DNA of 64,000 nt, from assembly GCF_034262375.1 (NCBI RefSeq), contig NZ_CP139558.1, forward strand, positions 3,968,001 to 4,032,000, read 5' to 3'. The stretch is from Mucilaginibacter sabulilitoris (GTDB taxonomy: Bacteria; Bacteroidota; Bacteroidia; Sphingobacteriales; Sphingobacteriaceae). The position numbers and the translations under genes were made by a program. Below are positions 7,940 to 17,435 of this stretch, in pieces. Under the pieces are notes generated by a model. The model saw only the letters and a list, made by a program, of their open reading frames with translations. It was not told the origin of the DNA and searched no databases. Each line of letters starts with the position of its first letter. The first letter of the stretch is position 1.

Positions 7940-9496
7940 ATGAAAAAACCATTACTTTATATAATTCCAACAATTTTTTTAGGTGTTGTCACGTTGGCTT
8001 CATCATGTAAAAAAGATATTGTTGACCGTACATCACAATACCCCGCATTGGCGCCGGCCAATCTTGACCTGAATGCCGATACCTGGAAACCGGTATTGGT
8101 TACAGATTTCAGTGTTCTCAACGTGGCTGCGCCGGACGCTGTTACTTCACCAGCCTATATTGCCGATATCAATGAGATCAAAGGATTACAGCGTAATTTA
8201 TCTGCCGATCAGAAGGCCATTATAAAATACTGGAGCGCCGGGGCGGTATTACGCTGGAACGAAATATTACGCACGCTGGTTGCTAAACATAATGTGCCTC
8301 CTTACCAAAACCCGGATGGCACTTATCCGGCGCCAAACGCAGCCAATCCCTTTAATTATCCTGAATTTCCGTTTTCAAACCCGCCTTACGCTGCACGGGC
8401 TTATGCCTATGTAAGCGCCGCGCAATATGACGCGCTGGTTGCCGCCTGGCATTTTAAAAACCTGTATAAACGTACAGCCCCTTATAAAAACGATTCCGGG
8501 GTTCAGGCACTGGTTCCGGCATCTGAACTGCCATCATATCCAAGTGAAGATGCTGTTGCTGCCGGCGCTGCTGTAGAGATAATGAAGCTGTTGTTCCCGG
8601 CAGATGGTGCTTATATTCAGCAAAAAGCCGACGAAGAAAAACAGTACCGCATTATGGCTGGCGCTAATACCAGGGCCGAACTTAACGCAGGCGAATCTTT
8701 AGGCAAACAGGTTGCTGTTATATTTGCTAACCGCGCCCGTAATGACCGCGCCGGTAAAGCAGGAGGCTCACCAGATATATGGAAAAGCTTTGAAACAATG
8801 GCCACTGCCAAAGGCGAGCAATTCTGGGTTAGCCTGGAAACTCCTAAAAGGCCTCCGATGCTCCCCTTGTTTTCAAAGGTTCTACCTTTTTTGTTTGATA
8901 CGCTTACAGTAGCTGCCATAAGACCGCCTGCGCCTTATGCTACCAACTCGCCTGAGTTTAAAAAAGAAACAGAAGAAGTTTTGTCATTTAGTAAAGACAG
9001 GTCACGTGCACATGAAGACCAGGTGGCATTTTGGGCAGATGGTGCCGGTACCTACACTCCAACAGGGCACTGGAATGCCATTGCCGCCGATGAATTTGTA
9101 AAACAAAAATACAGTGAGGTGCGCTGGGCCCGTAACTTTGCGTTATTAAATATGGCGCAAATGGACGCAGCGATAGTTTGCTGGGACACAAAATATTTTT
9201 ATTTTAACCAGCGCCCTTCGCAGGCAAATCCGTTAATTAAAACCTTAACCGGGGTGCCAAATTTTCCGGCATATACATCTGGGCACTCTAATTTTAGCGG
9301 ATCTGCTGCAACGGTGCTAAGTTATCTGCTACCAGATAGGGGCCCGAAATTTACCAATTTAGCAAATGACGCTTCCATGTCAAGGTTGTATGGGGGGATA
9401 CATTATCGCAGCGATTGTCAGGTTGGTTTGCTGACCGGTGGCAAAGTTGGCCAATATGCGGTACAAAGGGGCAAAACAGATGGTGCCGATAAATAA
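7940..9496 (+). CDS. Vanadium haloperoxidase-like / PAP2 phosphatase lipoprotein
   Basis: I place the start at ATG 7940 (518 residues), because a lipoprotein signal follows at once (MKKPLLYII... LASSC, lipid Cys about 23); longer in-frame starts would overlap the preceding gene. The C-terminal third holds the complete PAP2/vanadium-binding signature: K418-x6-RP426, SGH447-449 in YTSGHSNFSGS, and SR482-x5-H488-x3-D492 in SRLYGGIHYRSD. These residues bind phosphate or vanadate in acid phosphatases and vanadium-dependent haloperoxidases. The long N-terminal alpha-helical region is more like the haloperoxidase group than small PAP2 phosphatases. Which activity it has cannot be decided from sequence. 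Confidence 0.85.
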   Translation: MKKPLLYIIPTIFLGVVTLASSCKKDIVDRTSQYPALAPANLDLNADTWKPVLVTDFSVLNVAAPDAVTSPAYIADINEIKGLQRNLSADQKAIIKYWSAGAVLRWNEILRTLVAKHNVPPYQNPDGTYPAPNAANPFNYPEFPFSNPPYAARAYAYVSAAQYDALVAAWHFKNLYKRTAPYKNDSGVQALVPASELPSYPSEDAVAAGAAVEIMKLLFPADGAYIQQKADEEKQYRIMAGANTRAELNAGESLGKQVAVIFANRARNDRAGKAGGSPDIWKSFETMATAKGEQFWVSLETPKRPPMLPLFSKVLPFLFDTLTVAAIRPPAPYATNSPEFKKETEEVLSFSKDRSRAHEDQVAFWADGAGTYTPTGHWNAIAADEFVKQKYSEVRWARNFALLNMAQMDAAIVCWDTKYFYFNQRPSQANPLIKTLTGVPNFPAYTSGHSNFSGSAATVLSYLLPDRGPKFTNLANDASMSRLYGGIHYRSDCQVGLLTGGKVGQYAVQRGKTDGADK

Positions 9497-9519
9497 GAAT
9501 ACAAATAAAATAGAATACG

Positions 9520-10335
9520 ATGTTACGTTTGACTGTTGACCAAAAGATTTATTACACCCTGCGACTTGCCTGTGCTATGTGCTTTATAGGCCATGGAGCA
9601 TTTGGTATCATCACCAAACAAATATGGTGTAACTATTTCGCGGTGGCGGGTATTGGTCGCGATGAAGCCTACACATTGATGCCTTTTGTAGGTACAATTG
9701 ATATTTTAATGGGCATATCCATACTTGTTTACCCAACACGCGCCATCGCGGGCTGGCTGATCATATGGGGAATGGTAACAGCGTCTTTCCGCCCCTTATC
9801 CGGCGAACCTTTCGCAGAGTTTATTGAACGCGCGGGCAATTTTGGCGCCCCATTGGTACTTATACTGATACAGGGTGGTTTTAAAATTCCGCTTAAACAA
9901 TGGTTTGCACGTATGGATGACCATGTAGTTGTAAACGCAGCTACATTAAAAACAGCTGTTGGGGCTTTAAGGATACTGGCGTTTTTACTGCTGCTGGGGC
10001 ATGGATGGCTTAATTTTATTGAAAAGGCCGGGCTTGTAAATCAATATCATGCACTCGGCTTTAATGATCCCGGGAAAACAGCACAGATAGTGGGAGTACT
10101 GGAAACAGCAGCCGCTTTTTCTATCCTGATACGCCCGTTTAAAAATTTAATACTCGTGTTGGCTATCTGGAAAATAACAAGCGAACTGTTTTATCCGCAC
10201 TATGAAATGTTTGAATGGATAGAGCGCGGTGGCAGCTATGGTGTGCTGCTTGCTTTGTGGCTCGCTGTAAAAAAGGCACCGGCCGGATTTATAACATTCC
10301 CTTTTAGAAATTCACATAATTTGAGAGTTAGTTGA
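9520..10335 (+). CDS. DoxX-like integral membrane protein
   Basis: A 271-residue protein with two DoxX-type halves, each starting near a GHG motif (ACAMCFIGHGAFG at about 20; LLLLGHGWLNFI at about 158). About eight hydrophobic segments are visible. DoxX relatives are small quinone- or redox-linked membrane proteins, but this larger form has no assigned function. It begins 23 nt after the PAP2 gene and looks cotranscribed with it. Confidence 0.65.
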   Translation: MLRLTVDQKIYYTLRLACAMCFIGHGAFGIITKQIWCNYFAVAGIGRDEAYTLMPFVGTIDILMGISILVYPTRAIAGWLIIWGMVTASFRPLSGEPFAEFIERAGNFGAPLVLILIQGGFKIPLKQWFARMDDHVVVNAATLKTAVGALRILAFLLLLGHGWLNFIEKAGLVNQYHALGFNDPGKTAQIVGVLETAAAFSILIRPFKNLILVLAIWKITSELFYPHYEMFEWIERGGSYGVLLALWLAVKKAPAGFITFPFRNSHNLRVS

Positions 10336-10369
10336 TTAATACATAAAAATCCTGTATGAGAGCAGGTTG

Positions 10370-10400
10370 AAGTCAGGCTGAAAAATGCCTGACTTTATTA
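10370..10400 (+). terminator. Probable intrinsic terminator
   Basis: A 9-bp stem, AAGTCAGGC / GCCTGACTT, with an 8-nt loop and a short T/A-rich tail, 35 nt after the DoxX-like gene. The T-run is short, so read-through to the next barrel gene is possible. Confidence 0.5.
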
Positions 10401-10443
10401 AACTTATTTACACAACATAAAAACAATTTAAACCAAACAATAA

Positions 10444-11532
10444 ATGAAACTTTTTATAAAATTTCTTTTCATAACAACCTTCTACTTATTAATCACTTAT
10501 ACTAACGTAAACGCACAGGGATGCGTGGCTATCAAGAGCAACGGCCCACTAAGTAACATGGAACACCCAATGCAGGATTCCAGCAGTAAAGGCTGGCAGT
10601 TAACCATAGGGTACCGGTATTTCAAATCATTTCGCCATTTTAAAGGCACTGATGAACAAAAACAGCGACTGGTAATTGGCAACGAAGTTATCAACCACCA
10701 AAGCACTATTGATTTGGGTATAACCAAAATTTTTAATCAGTACTGGTCGGTATCACTTGGTGTGCCATACCTTATCAATACCCGTTCGTCCTTATACGAA
10801 CATGGAGGTAAAGAAAGACACAGTTCCTATTCGCACGGTATTGGCGATATGCGCATAGTTGCCAACAGGTGGTTATTTAACAGCCATACCGCTACAAGAG
10901 GTAATATACAAGTAGGTTTGGGTGTTAAACTGCCTACAGGTAACGACAATTACATGTCGAAGTTTTATAACGTAACTCCAGAAATGCGTCCGGTTGATCA
11001 GTCAATACAATTGGGCGATGGAGGCCTGGGTATTATTGCCGAAGCAAACGGGTTTTTAAACTTCAGCAGCAGTTTCAGTGGCTATACCAATTTGTATTAC
11101 ATGGCCAATCCGCGCAACACAAACGGTACCCGCACTTATCGTGAAGTATTAAGCGCCGCATTAGCCAACGAAGCTATATCAAGCGTGCCCGATCAGTACC
11201 TGGCACGAATTGGGGTGAATTACACATTTAGCGGTGCACTCAACGCGCTTACCTTATCGGCCGGCGGCAGGATAGAAGGTATCCCTGTACATGACCTTAT
11301 AGGCAAGAGCAGTGCTTTCCGTCGCCCGGGATATATTATATCAGCTGAACCTTCATTGAATTACAGCTTAAAAAGGGTAAACATTTTTGCCAATGTGCCA
11401 ATTGCCCTGAAACGTAACCGCACACAAAGTGTAACTGATAAAGAAAACAGCATTAAAACAGGAACTTATGTTATTGGCGACGCCGCTTTTGCCGATTACT
11501 CTATAAATATTGGTGCTTCTTTTAAATTTTAG
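10444..11532 (+). CDS. Outer-membrane beta-barrel protein
   Basis: A 362-residue protein with a signal peptide (residues 1-24, ending TNVNAQG). The mature part is rich in alternating strands (WQLTIGYRYFKSF, YWSVSLGVPYL, GNIQVGLGVKLPTGND) and ends in an aromatic residue (IGASFKF), typical of outer-membrane barrels. The motif GVKLPTGND is shared by many Bacteroidota 'transporter'-type barrels. It closes the block that begins at 6976 and ends at a strong terminator. No ligand can be inferred. Confidence 0.65.
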   Translation: MKLFIKFLFITTFYLLITYTNVNAQGCVAIKSNGPLSNMEHPMQDSSSKGWQLTIGYRYFKSFRHFKGTDEQKQRLVIGNEVINHQSTIDLGITKIFNQYWSVSLGVPYLINTRSSLYEHGGKERHSSYSHGIGDMRIVANRWLFNSHTATRGNIQVGLGVKLPTGNDNYMSKFYNVTPEMRPVDQSIQLGDGGLGIIAEANGFLNFSSSFSGYTNLYYMANPRNTNGTRTYREVLSAALANEAISSVPDQYLARIGVNYTFSGALNALTLSAGGRIEGIPVHDLIGKSSAFRRPGYIISAEPSLNYSLKRVNIFANVPIALKRNRTQSVTDKENSIKTGTYVIGDAAFADYSINIGASFKF

Positions 11533-11555
11533 AAATACAAATGGTTGATTAATTT

Positions 11556-11587
11556 AAAGCCGGGAGTGAGATCCCCGGCTTTTTTTG
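11556..11587 (+). terminator. Strong intrinsic terminator
   Basis: AAAGCCGGG paired with CCCGGCTTT (9 bp, 9-nt loop) followed by an unbroken T-run, 24 nt after the barrel gene. Confidence 0.85.
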
Positions 11588-11624
11588 TTGCTATTTGTTA
11601 GTTAATCTTTATAATTTTACCGGT

Positions 11625-12089
11625 ATGAACACTCCCGAAGAAAACTTTGCAGCGCTGGGTTTAAACCTGCCGCCCGCACCAAAGCCGCTTGGCGTTTATA
11701 AACCATGTTTAGTTGATGGCAAGTACCTTTATTTATCGGGCCACGGGCCGGTGCAGGATGATGCCTCTTTAATTATAGGTCGCATTGGCGATACCGTTAG
11801 TCAGGAAGATGGCAAGTTAGCCGCCCGTCAGGTTGCTTTAACCATGCTGGCTACTATTAAAGCAAATATTGGCAGCTTTAATAAGGTAAAAAGGGTAATC
11901 AAAGTGCTGGGTATGGTTAACTGCACACCCGATTTTGAAAAACATCCCTTCATTATTAACGGTGCCAGTGAACTTTTTGCCAAAATATGGGGCGAAGAAA
12001 ATGGCATAGGCGTACGTAGCGCCGTAGGCATGGGCTCATTGCCTGATAATATCCCGGTTGAAATAGAAGCTCTGTTTGAATTAGAATAA
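11625..12089 (+). CDS. RidA/YjgF family protein
   Basis: A 154-residue protein from ATG 11625 (MNTPEENFAALGL). The body matches the RidA fold: LYLSGHGPV, then QVALTMLATIKANIGSFNKVKRVIKV, then RSAVGMGSLPDNIPVEIEALFEL. It is longer than E. coli RidA (128 residues) and fits the YjgH/YoaB-like group. The canonical C-terminal Arg is partly retained in GVRSAVG. RidA proteins hydrolyse reactive enamines and imines released by PLP enzymes. The gene just downstream encodes such an enzyme, so a shared catabolic role is plausible. Confidence 0.88.
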   Translation: MNTPEENFAALGLNLPPAPKPLGVYKPCLVDGKYLYLSGHGPVQDDASLIIGRIGDTVSQEDGKLAARQVALTMLATIKANIGSFNKVKRVIKVLGMVNCTPDFEKHPFIINGASELFAKIWGEENGIGVRSAVGMGSLPDNIPVEIEALFELE

Positions 12090-12101
12090 GTTAGTTTTAG
12101 G

Positions 12102-12179
12102 AGTTTTGAGTGATGAGTTTTGATAGTTTACAGAAAACCGTCAGATAAATTTGTCACTCAAAACTCATCACTCAAAACT
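12102..12179. repeat. Inverted repeat with 21-bp arms
   Basis: The arm starting AGTTTTGAGTGATGAG at 12102-12122 is perfectly complementary to 12159-12179, with 36 nt between. It lies between the RidA gene and the next gene. No T-run follows, so it is not a classical terminator. The GAGTGATGAG wording resembles the repeats behind permease genes later in the window. Confidence 0.7.
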
Positions 12180-12196
12180 TACAACCCACCCACCAA

Positions 12197-13303
12197 ATGA
12201 ACTGGTTTACAATTGATGATATTGAAAAGCTGGACACCCCTGCACTGGTAGTTTATCCGGATAGGGTAAAGGCTAACATCGATATGCTTGTTGGCATGAT
12301 AGACGATGTTGCCCGTTTGCGTCCGCATGTCAAAACTTATAAAAATAAAGAAGTTACTTTATTGCTGCTTGCTGCAGGTATTCATAAGTTTAAATGCGCT
12401 ACCATTGCCGAGGCCGAATTGCTGGCTATGTGTAAAGCGCCGGATGTATTGCTGGCCTATCAGCCGGTTGGCCCTAAACTTTACCGGTTTATCAAATTAA
12501 TACATACTTATCCCGATAGCAAATTTTCATGCCTGGTTGATAATGCCGTTGCGGCCAAAGAAATATCAGATGAGGCAAAAAGATATAAAGTAAATATTAA
12601 CGTTTACCTCGATCTTAACGTGGGTATGAACCGCACAGGTATCAAAGCCGGTTTTGAAGCTCTGCAGCTGTATATGGACTGTGATGTATTGCCGGGAATA
12701 CATCCGGTAGGCCTTCACGCTTATGACGGCCATATCCATGATGTTGATCTTGATGTACGCGAGGAGCGGTGCAATGACAGTTTTGCCCCTGTATTAAAAT
12801 TACAACGGGACGTGAAGCAAAAGGGTTATCCTGAACCTATCATTGTGGCAGGTGGATCGCCTACCTTCCCAATTCATGCGCAGCGTGCCGATGTGGAATG
12901 CAGCCCAGGGACCTTTGTTTACTGGGATAAAGGTTATCAGCTCGGTATGCCCGAGCAGCCTTTTTTACCTGCCGCTTTGGTAATTACCCGTGTAATATCA
13001 TTGCCCGGTTCAACCAAACTGTGTTTGGATGTTGGTCATAAATCCATATCTGCCGAGAACGAACTCGCCAAACGGATATATTTCTTAAACGCGCCCGAAC
13101 TCAAACCAATTGCACAAAGCGAAGAACATCTGGTGGTGGACGCCGGTGAGAATCACACCTATCAAATAGGTGATGTTTTATACGGCATTCCGCATCATGT
13201 ATGCCCAACGGTAGCTTTATATGAACGAGCTTACGTGGTTGAAAATAATGTACTTAACAGCGAGTGGCTTAATACAGCCCGCGACCGCAAAATAACTATC
13301 TGA
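12197..13303 (+). CDS. D-threonine aldolase / D-serine dehydratase-like PLP enzyme
   Basis: A 368-residue protein with an alanine-racemase-like N-terminal barrel. It opens DTPALVVYPDRVKANI and carries the PLP-lysine segment RPHVKTYKNKEV (residues 43-52; Lys46 or Lys49). The C-terminal domain has the metal-ligand motif IPHHVCPTVALYE typical of D-threonine aldolases and eukaryotic-type D-serine dehydratases. The family cleaves or dehydrates beta-hydroxy D-amino acids. The RidA gene upstream would fit detoxification of an enamine product. The dipeptidase gene starts 1 nt after this stop codon. Confidence 0.85.
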   Translation: MNWFTIDDIEKLDTPALVVYPDRVKANIDMLVGMIDDVARLRPHVKTYKNKEVTLLLLAAGIHKFKCATIAEAELLAMCKAPDVLLAYQPVGPKLYRFIKLIHTYPDSKFSCLVDNAVAAKEISDEAKRYKVNINVYLDLNVGMNRTGIKAGFEALQLYMDCDVLPGIHPVGLHAYDGHIHDVDLDVREERCNDSFAPVLKLQRDVKQKGYPEPIIVAGGSPTFPIHAQRADVECSPGTFVYWDKGYQLGMPEQPFLPAALVITRVISLPGSTKLCLDVGHKSISAENELAKRIYFLNAPELKPIAQSEEHLVVDAGENHTYQIGDVLYGIPHHVCPTVALYERAYVVENNVLNSEWLNTARDRKITI

Positions 13304-13304
13304 T

Positions 13305-14375
13305 ATGTTTATAATAGATGCCCATTTAGATTTAAGCATGAATGCGCTGGAGTGGAACCGTGACCTTACACGCCCGCTTGCCGAAATTAACCAGCGCGAG
13401 GAAGGCCTTACCGATAAGCCGGATCGCGCCAAAGCCGTGGTTTCCTTATCGGAGTTGCGCAAGGGTAATATAGGTTTGGTTGTAGCTACTCAAATTGGGC
13501 GTTATGTAGCGCCTGATAACCCGTTGCCGGGCTGGCATTCGCCCGAGCAGGCCTGGGCGCAAACCCAGGGACAGGTAGCCTGGTACAAAGCCATGGAAGA
13601 TGCCGGTGAAATGGTACAGGTAACCGACCTGCCATCACTGGAACAGCATCTTAAGCTTTGGAGTGATGGGCAATCCGCAGAAAATAAGCCTGTAGCCTAT
13701 ATTTTAAGCCTGGAGGGCGCCGATTCTATAGTCACCGTTCAGCATTTGGAACGTGCTTACAATTATGGTCTGCGTGCTGTTGGCCCCGCGCACTACGGGC
13801 CCGGCAGATACGCCCAGGGCACTGATGCCACAGGTTATATGGGCTCTAAAGGTCATGAATTACTAAAGGAAATGGAACGGCTCAATATTATTCTGGATGC
13901 TACCCATTTATGTGATGATAGCTTTTGGGAGGCTTTGGATCACTTTAACGGGCATGTTTGGGCAAGTCATAATAATTGCCGTGCGTTGGTAAACCACAAC
14001 AGACAGTACAGCGACGAAATGATAAAGGCCCTGATTGACCGTGATGCGGTTATAGGTGCGGCGCTTGATGCCTGGATGATGGTACCAAACTGGGTGAGAG
14101 GGCAGTCGACGCCTAAAGGTATGAACTGTAACCTGGAAGTGATGGTTGATCATATAGACCATATTTGCCAGATAGCCGGTAACGCCCTGCACGTGGGCAT
14201 GGGATCTGACCTCGACGGCGCCTTTGGCCGCGAGCAGTGCCCTTATGACCTGGAAACCATTGCCGATCTTCAAAAAGTACCCGATCTGCTAAAAAAACGC
14301 GGCTATACCGATCAGGATATTGAAAATATGATGCACGGAAACTGGCTGCGGTTTTTAAGAAAAGCCTGGGCTTAA
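13305..14375 (+). CDS. Membrane-dipeptidase family M19 enzyme
   Basis: A 356-residue protein with the M19 metal sites in order: IDAHLDL (HxD, residues 5-7), SLEGAD (bridging Glu, about 144), DATHLCD (about 202) and WASHNNCRAL (about 223), followed by GMGSDLDGAFG near the C-terminus. It lacks a signal peptide, so it is probably cytoplasmic. M19 enzymes hydrolyse dipeptides, often with a D-residue at the C-terminal side. That fits the D-amino-acid enzyme gene one base upstream; the two are surely cotranscribed. Confidence 0.9.
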   Translation: MFIIDAHLDLSMNALEWNRDLTRPLAEINQREEGLTDKPDRAKAVVSLSELRKGNIGLVVATQIGRYVAPDNPLPGWHSPEQAWAQTQGQVAWYKAMEDAGEMVQVTDLPSLEQHLKLWSDGQSAENKPVAYILSLEGADSIVTVQHLERAYNYGLRAVGPAHYGPGRYAQGTDATGYMGSKGHELLKEMERLNIILDATHLCDDSFWEALDHFNGHVWASHNNCRALVNHNRQYSDEMIKALIDRDAVIGAALDAWMMVPNWVRGQSTPKGMNCNLEVMVDHIDHICQIAGNALHVGMGSDLDGAFGREQCPYDLETIADLQKVPDLLKKRGYTDQDIENMMHGNWLRFLRKAWA

Positions 14376-14390
14376 GCTAAATACCAAAAG

Positions 14391-14481
14391 TGTCATTGCG
14401 ACCGCAGTGTAGCAATCGCGAACTTTACAGAGCGAATAGACATAGTGCGCGATTGCTTCGTCGTTCCTTCTCGCAATGACA
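14391..14481. repeat. Palindromic intergenic repeat (MITE/REP-like)
   Basis: Outer arms TGTCATTGCGA and TCGCAATGACA are perfect complements, as are the inner arms GCAATCGCG and CGCGATTGC. The 91-nt unit sits between the dipeptidase and glucosidase genes, has no ORF, and could fold into a long cruciform. It looks like a dispersed non-coding repeat; only one copy is in this window. Confidence 0.75.
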
Positions 14482-14647
14482 TGAATATCTCGTCCGATAA
14501 CTTTTTAACCATCGGCTTTACCTATAATCAGTTGCGTTATTTCTCATCCGCATGTAAAACAAACCACTCATTTATATTAACTTTCCTTAAATAAGCATAC
14601 TTTGCAAATACTTGTTTAGGTGGCATTATGCTGCGGAGGATTTTAAA

Positions 14648-17245
14648 ATGAATGCAGAACAGTCAAGGTTAAAAGATACAAGCTGGAAAAAATGGGGCCC
14701 TTACGTAAGTGACCGCCAATGGGGTACCGTACGCGAGGATTATAGCGCCAATGGCGACGCCTGGAATTTTATTACCCATGACATGGCCCGAAGTAAAGCC
14801 TATCGCTGGGGCGAAGAAGGCATTGCAGGGATATGCGACAGGCAACAATTGCTTTGTTTTGCTGTTGCTTTATGGAATAAAAAAGATCCGATCATAAAAG
14901 AGCGTTATTTTGGCCTCAGTAATCCCGAAGGTAACCACGGCGAGGATGTAAAGGAACTGTATTATTATCTCGATAGTACACCTACGCATTCCTACATGAA
15001 AATGCTGTATAAATATCCCCAGCAGGAATTTCCATATCAATGGTTGCTCACCGAAAACAAGCGCCGTACCCGAAACGATCCGGAATTTGAATTGCTTGAT
15101 ACCGGCATATTTGATAATGACGCCTATTTTGATGTTTTTACCGAATACGCTAAAAACGCTCCCGATGACATATTAATTAAAATAACTGTTTATAACCGGG
15201 GCAATCAGGATGCCGCACTTAATGTGATGCCTACTTTATGGTTCCGCAATACCTGGAGCTGGGGATATAAGGATTATAGACCATATTTGGTCGCCAACGG
15301 GCAGGGTAAGATAGAAGTGTCTCATAAAGACCTTGACAAGTTATGGCTGCATACAGAGGGCCCATGCGGATTACTGTTTTGTGAAAATGAAACCGATACC
15401 CGTCGTTTATATAATTATGATAATGGTATACAATATATCAAAAGCGGCATTAACGATTATATTATAAACGGAACTGATACCATTAATCCTAAAAATACAG
15501 GTACAAAAGCCGCGGTTAATTATGATATAACCGTTGCTGCCAAACAGAGCGTTACCCTACGCCTGCGTTTATCGCCCGACGCCAATTACAGCTTTGAAGA
15601 CTTTGATGATATATTTAACATCCGCATAACCGAGGCCGATCAGTTTTATAACGATATATACAGCAATAAAAATGATACCGAACGAAGCCTGATACAAAGG
15701 CAGGCCTTTGCCGGGATGCTTTGGAACAAACAGTTTTATTATTCTGACATACGACATTGGCTCCGGGGTGACCCGGCCCAGCCCAAGCCGCCTGAGCAAC
15801 GGAAAAATGCCCGCAATAGCAAATGGATGCACTTGAATACGAGGGATATTATATCCATGCCCGATAAATGGGAGTATCCCTGGTTTGCGGCCTGGGATCT
15901 GGCTTTCCATTGCTTGCCACTGGCCCGGATAGATATGGCTTTTGCTAAAAATCAATTAATACTGCTCACCCGTGATTGGTACATGCACCCCAATGGGCAG
16001 CTGCCTGCCTATGAGTGGGATTTTAGCGATGGCAACCCCCCGGTTCACGCCATGGTGGTATGGAGCGTTTATAAAACCGATAAGGAAGCCAATAATGGTA
16101 AGGGCGACCTTTATTTTCTGGAAAGGATATTTCATAAGCTGATGCTCAATTTTACCTGGTGGGTAAACCGTAAGGATGCTTCCGGTAATAATGTTTTTGA
16201 AGGTGGTTTCCTTGGCCTCGATAATGTAGGGGTTTTTGACCGCAACATGCACCTGCCAGACGGACAGCACCTTGAACAGGCCGATGGCACCAGCTGGATG
16301 GCCATGTATTCGCTCAATTTACTGCGTATAGCTACCGAACTGGCTGCTGATGATAAATCATACGCTGATATCGCCTCGAAGTTTTTTGAGCACTTTATAT
16401 ACATTGTGGGAGCTATGTCAAACCTTGGTGATAACAATGAAGGGCTTTGGGACGATGAGGACGGTTTTTTCTACGACCAGTTGCGCTTTCCGGATAATGG
16501 CTCTGCAAAAATGAAGGTCAGGAGCATAGTAGGACTTATTCCTTTGTTTGCCACCGAAGTGCTGGATGAAAGCGATATAACAGATAGCCCTATATTTCGC
16601 GACCGTATGAAATGGTTTGCCGAGAACCGGCCCGACCTCGCTTCGCTGGTATCGCGCTGGAATGAGAAAGGCGCCAACGGCAAACACCTCATTAGCTTAC
16701 TGCGCGGTTTCCGCATGAAATCGATCCTGCGCTATATGCTTGATGAAAATGAATTTTTGAGCGATTATGGTATCCGTTCTCTCTCCAAATATCACCTTGA
16801 GCATCCTTATCATGTATCGGTTAACGGGATTGATTTTGGTATTACTTATACACCTGCTGAGAGTGATAGCGGTTTGTTTGGGGGCAATAGTAACTGGCGG
16901 GGCCCCATCTGGATGCCGTTAAACTATCTTATTATTGATAGCCTGCACCGTTTTTATGAGTACTATGGCGATGATTTTAAGGTTGAATGCCCAACCGGTT
17001 CAGGTAATTACATGAACCTTAAGGAGGTAGCCAATGAGCTTTATCGCCGGGTATCGAATATTTTTTTGCGCAACGGCGATGGTAATCGCCCTGTTTTTGG
17101 CCAACACACCAAAATACAAACCGATCCCAATTTTAAGGATTATATACTTTTTTACGAATTTTTTGATGGCGATAATGGGCGTGGTGCAGGCGCATCGCAT
17201 CAAACCGGCTGGACCGGACTGATTGCTAATTGTTTGTACGCATAA
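14648..17245 (+). CDS. MGH1-like / GH63-type glucosidase
   Basis: An 865-residue protein. I start it at ATG 14648 because a strong ribosome site (GCGGAGG) lies 8 nt before it; an in-frame ATG at 14612 is possible. There is no signal peptide. The (alpha/alpha)6 toroid of the mannosyl-oligosaccharide-glucosidase superfamily is seen in MPDKWEYPWFAAWDLAFHCLPLA (before residue 450), NGQLPAYEWDFSDGNPPVHA, and GNSNWRGPIWMPLNYL (about 765). The family cleaves terminal alpha-glucosides or mannosylglycerate-type substrates. The exact substrate is unknown and the gene stands alone. Confidence 0.87.
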   Translation: MNAEQSRLKDTSWKKWGPYVSDRQWGTVREDYSANGDAWNFITHDMARSKAYRWGEEGIAGICDRQQLLCFAVALWNKKDPIIKERYFGLSNPEGNHGEDVKELYYYLDSTPTHSYMKMLYKYPQQEFPYQWLLTENKRRTRNDPEFELLDTGIFDNDAYFDVFTEYAKNAPDDILIKITVYNRGNQDAALNVMPTLWFRNTWSWGYKDYRPYLVANGQGKIEVSHKDLDKLWLHTEGPCGLLFCENETDTRRLYNYDNGIQYIKSGINDYIINGTDTINPKNTGTKAAVNYDITVAAKQSVTLRLRLSPDANYSFEDFDDIFNIRITEADQFYNDIYSNKNDTERSLIQRQAFAGMLWNKQFYYSDIRHWLRGDPAQPKPPEQRKNARNSKWMHLNTRDIISMPDKWEYPWFAAWDLAFHCLPLARIDMAFAKNQLILLTRDWYMHPNGQLPAYEWDFSDGNPPVHAMVVWSVYKTDKEANNGKGDLYFLERIFHKLMLNFTWWVNRKDASGNNVFEGGFLGLDNVGVFDRNMHLPDGQHLEQADGTSWMAMYSLNLLRIATELAADDKSYADIASKFFEHFIYIVGAMSNLGDNNEGLWDDEDGFFYDQLRFPDNGSAKMKVRSIVGLIPLFATEVLDESDITDSPIFRDRMKWFAENRPDLASLVSRWNEKGANGKHLISLLRGFRMKSILRYMLDENEFLSDYGIRSLSKYHLEHPYHVSVNGIDFGITYTPAESDSGLFGGNSNWRGPIWMPLNYLIIDSLHRFYEYYGDDFKVECPTGSGNYMNLKEVANELYRRVSNIFLRNGDGNRPVFGQHTKIQTDPNFKDYILFYEFFDGDNGRGAGASHQTGWTGLIANCLYA

Positions 17246-17315
17246 ATTAGATATCCATTTCCCCAATTATCATTATTGGAGTAGAAAAATCCTAATACAT
17301 GGTAAAATATGGGTA

Positions 17316-17346
17316 TTTGTACATTATAAATGTCGTCTTAAATTTT
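17316..17346 (+). promoter_or_regulatory. Probable Bacteroidota promoter
   Basis: TTTG at 17316-17319, 19 nt, then TAAATTTT at 17339-17346 (one mismatch to TAnnTTTG). It would give a leader of about 80 nt before the isomerase-like gene. Confidence 0.4.
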
Positions 17347-17435
17347 ATTGTGTAAAAAAGACACAATAAAATTTCTTTCCCACCGAAAATTATTTAGTTT
17401 TACTGTACCACTTATTAAAACTAAAAATTATCAGC

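Noticed and set aside
14621..14635. TGGCATTATGCTGC before the glucosidase as a sigma54 promoter
   Set aside because: The GG-GC distance is one base short of the strict sigma54 spacing, and it overlaps the ribosome site.
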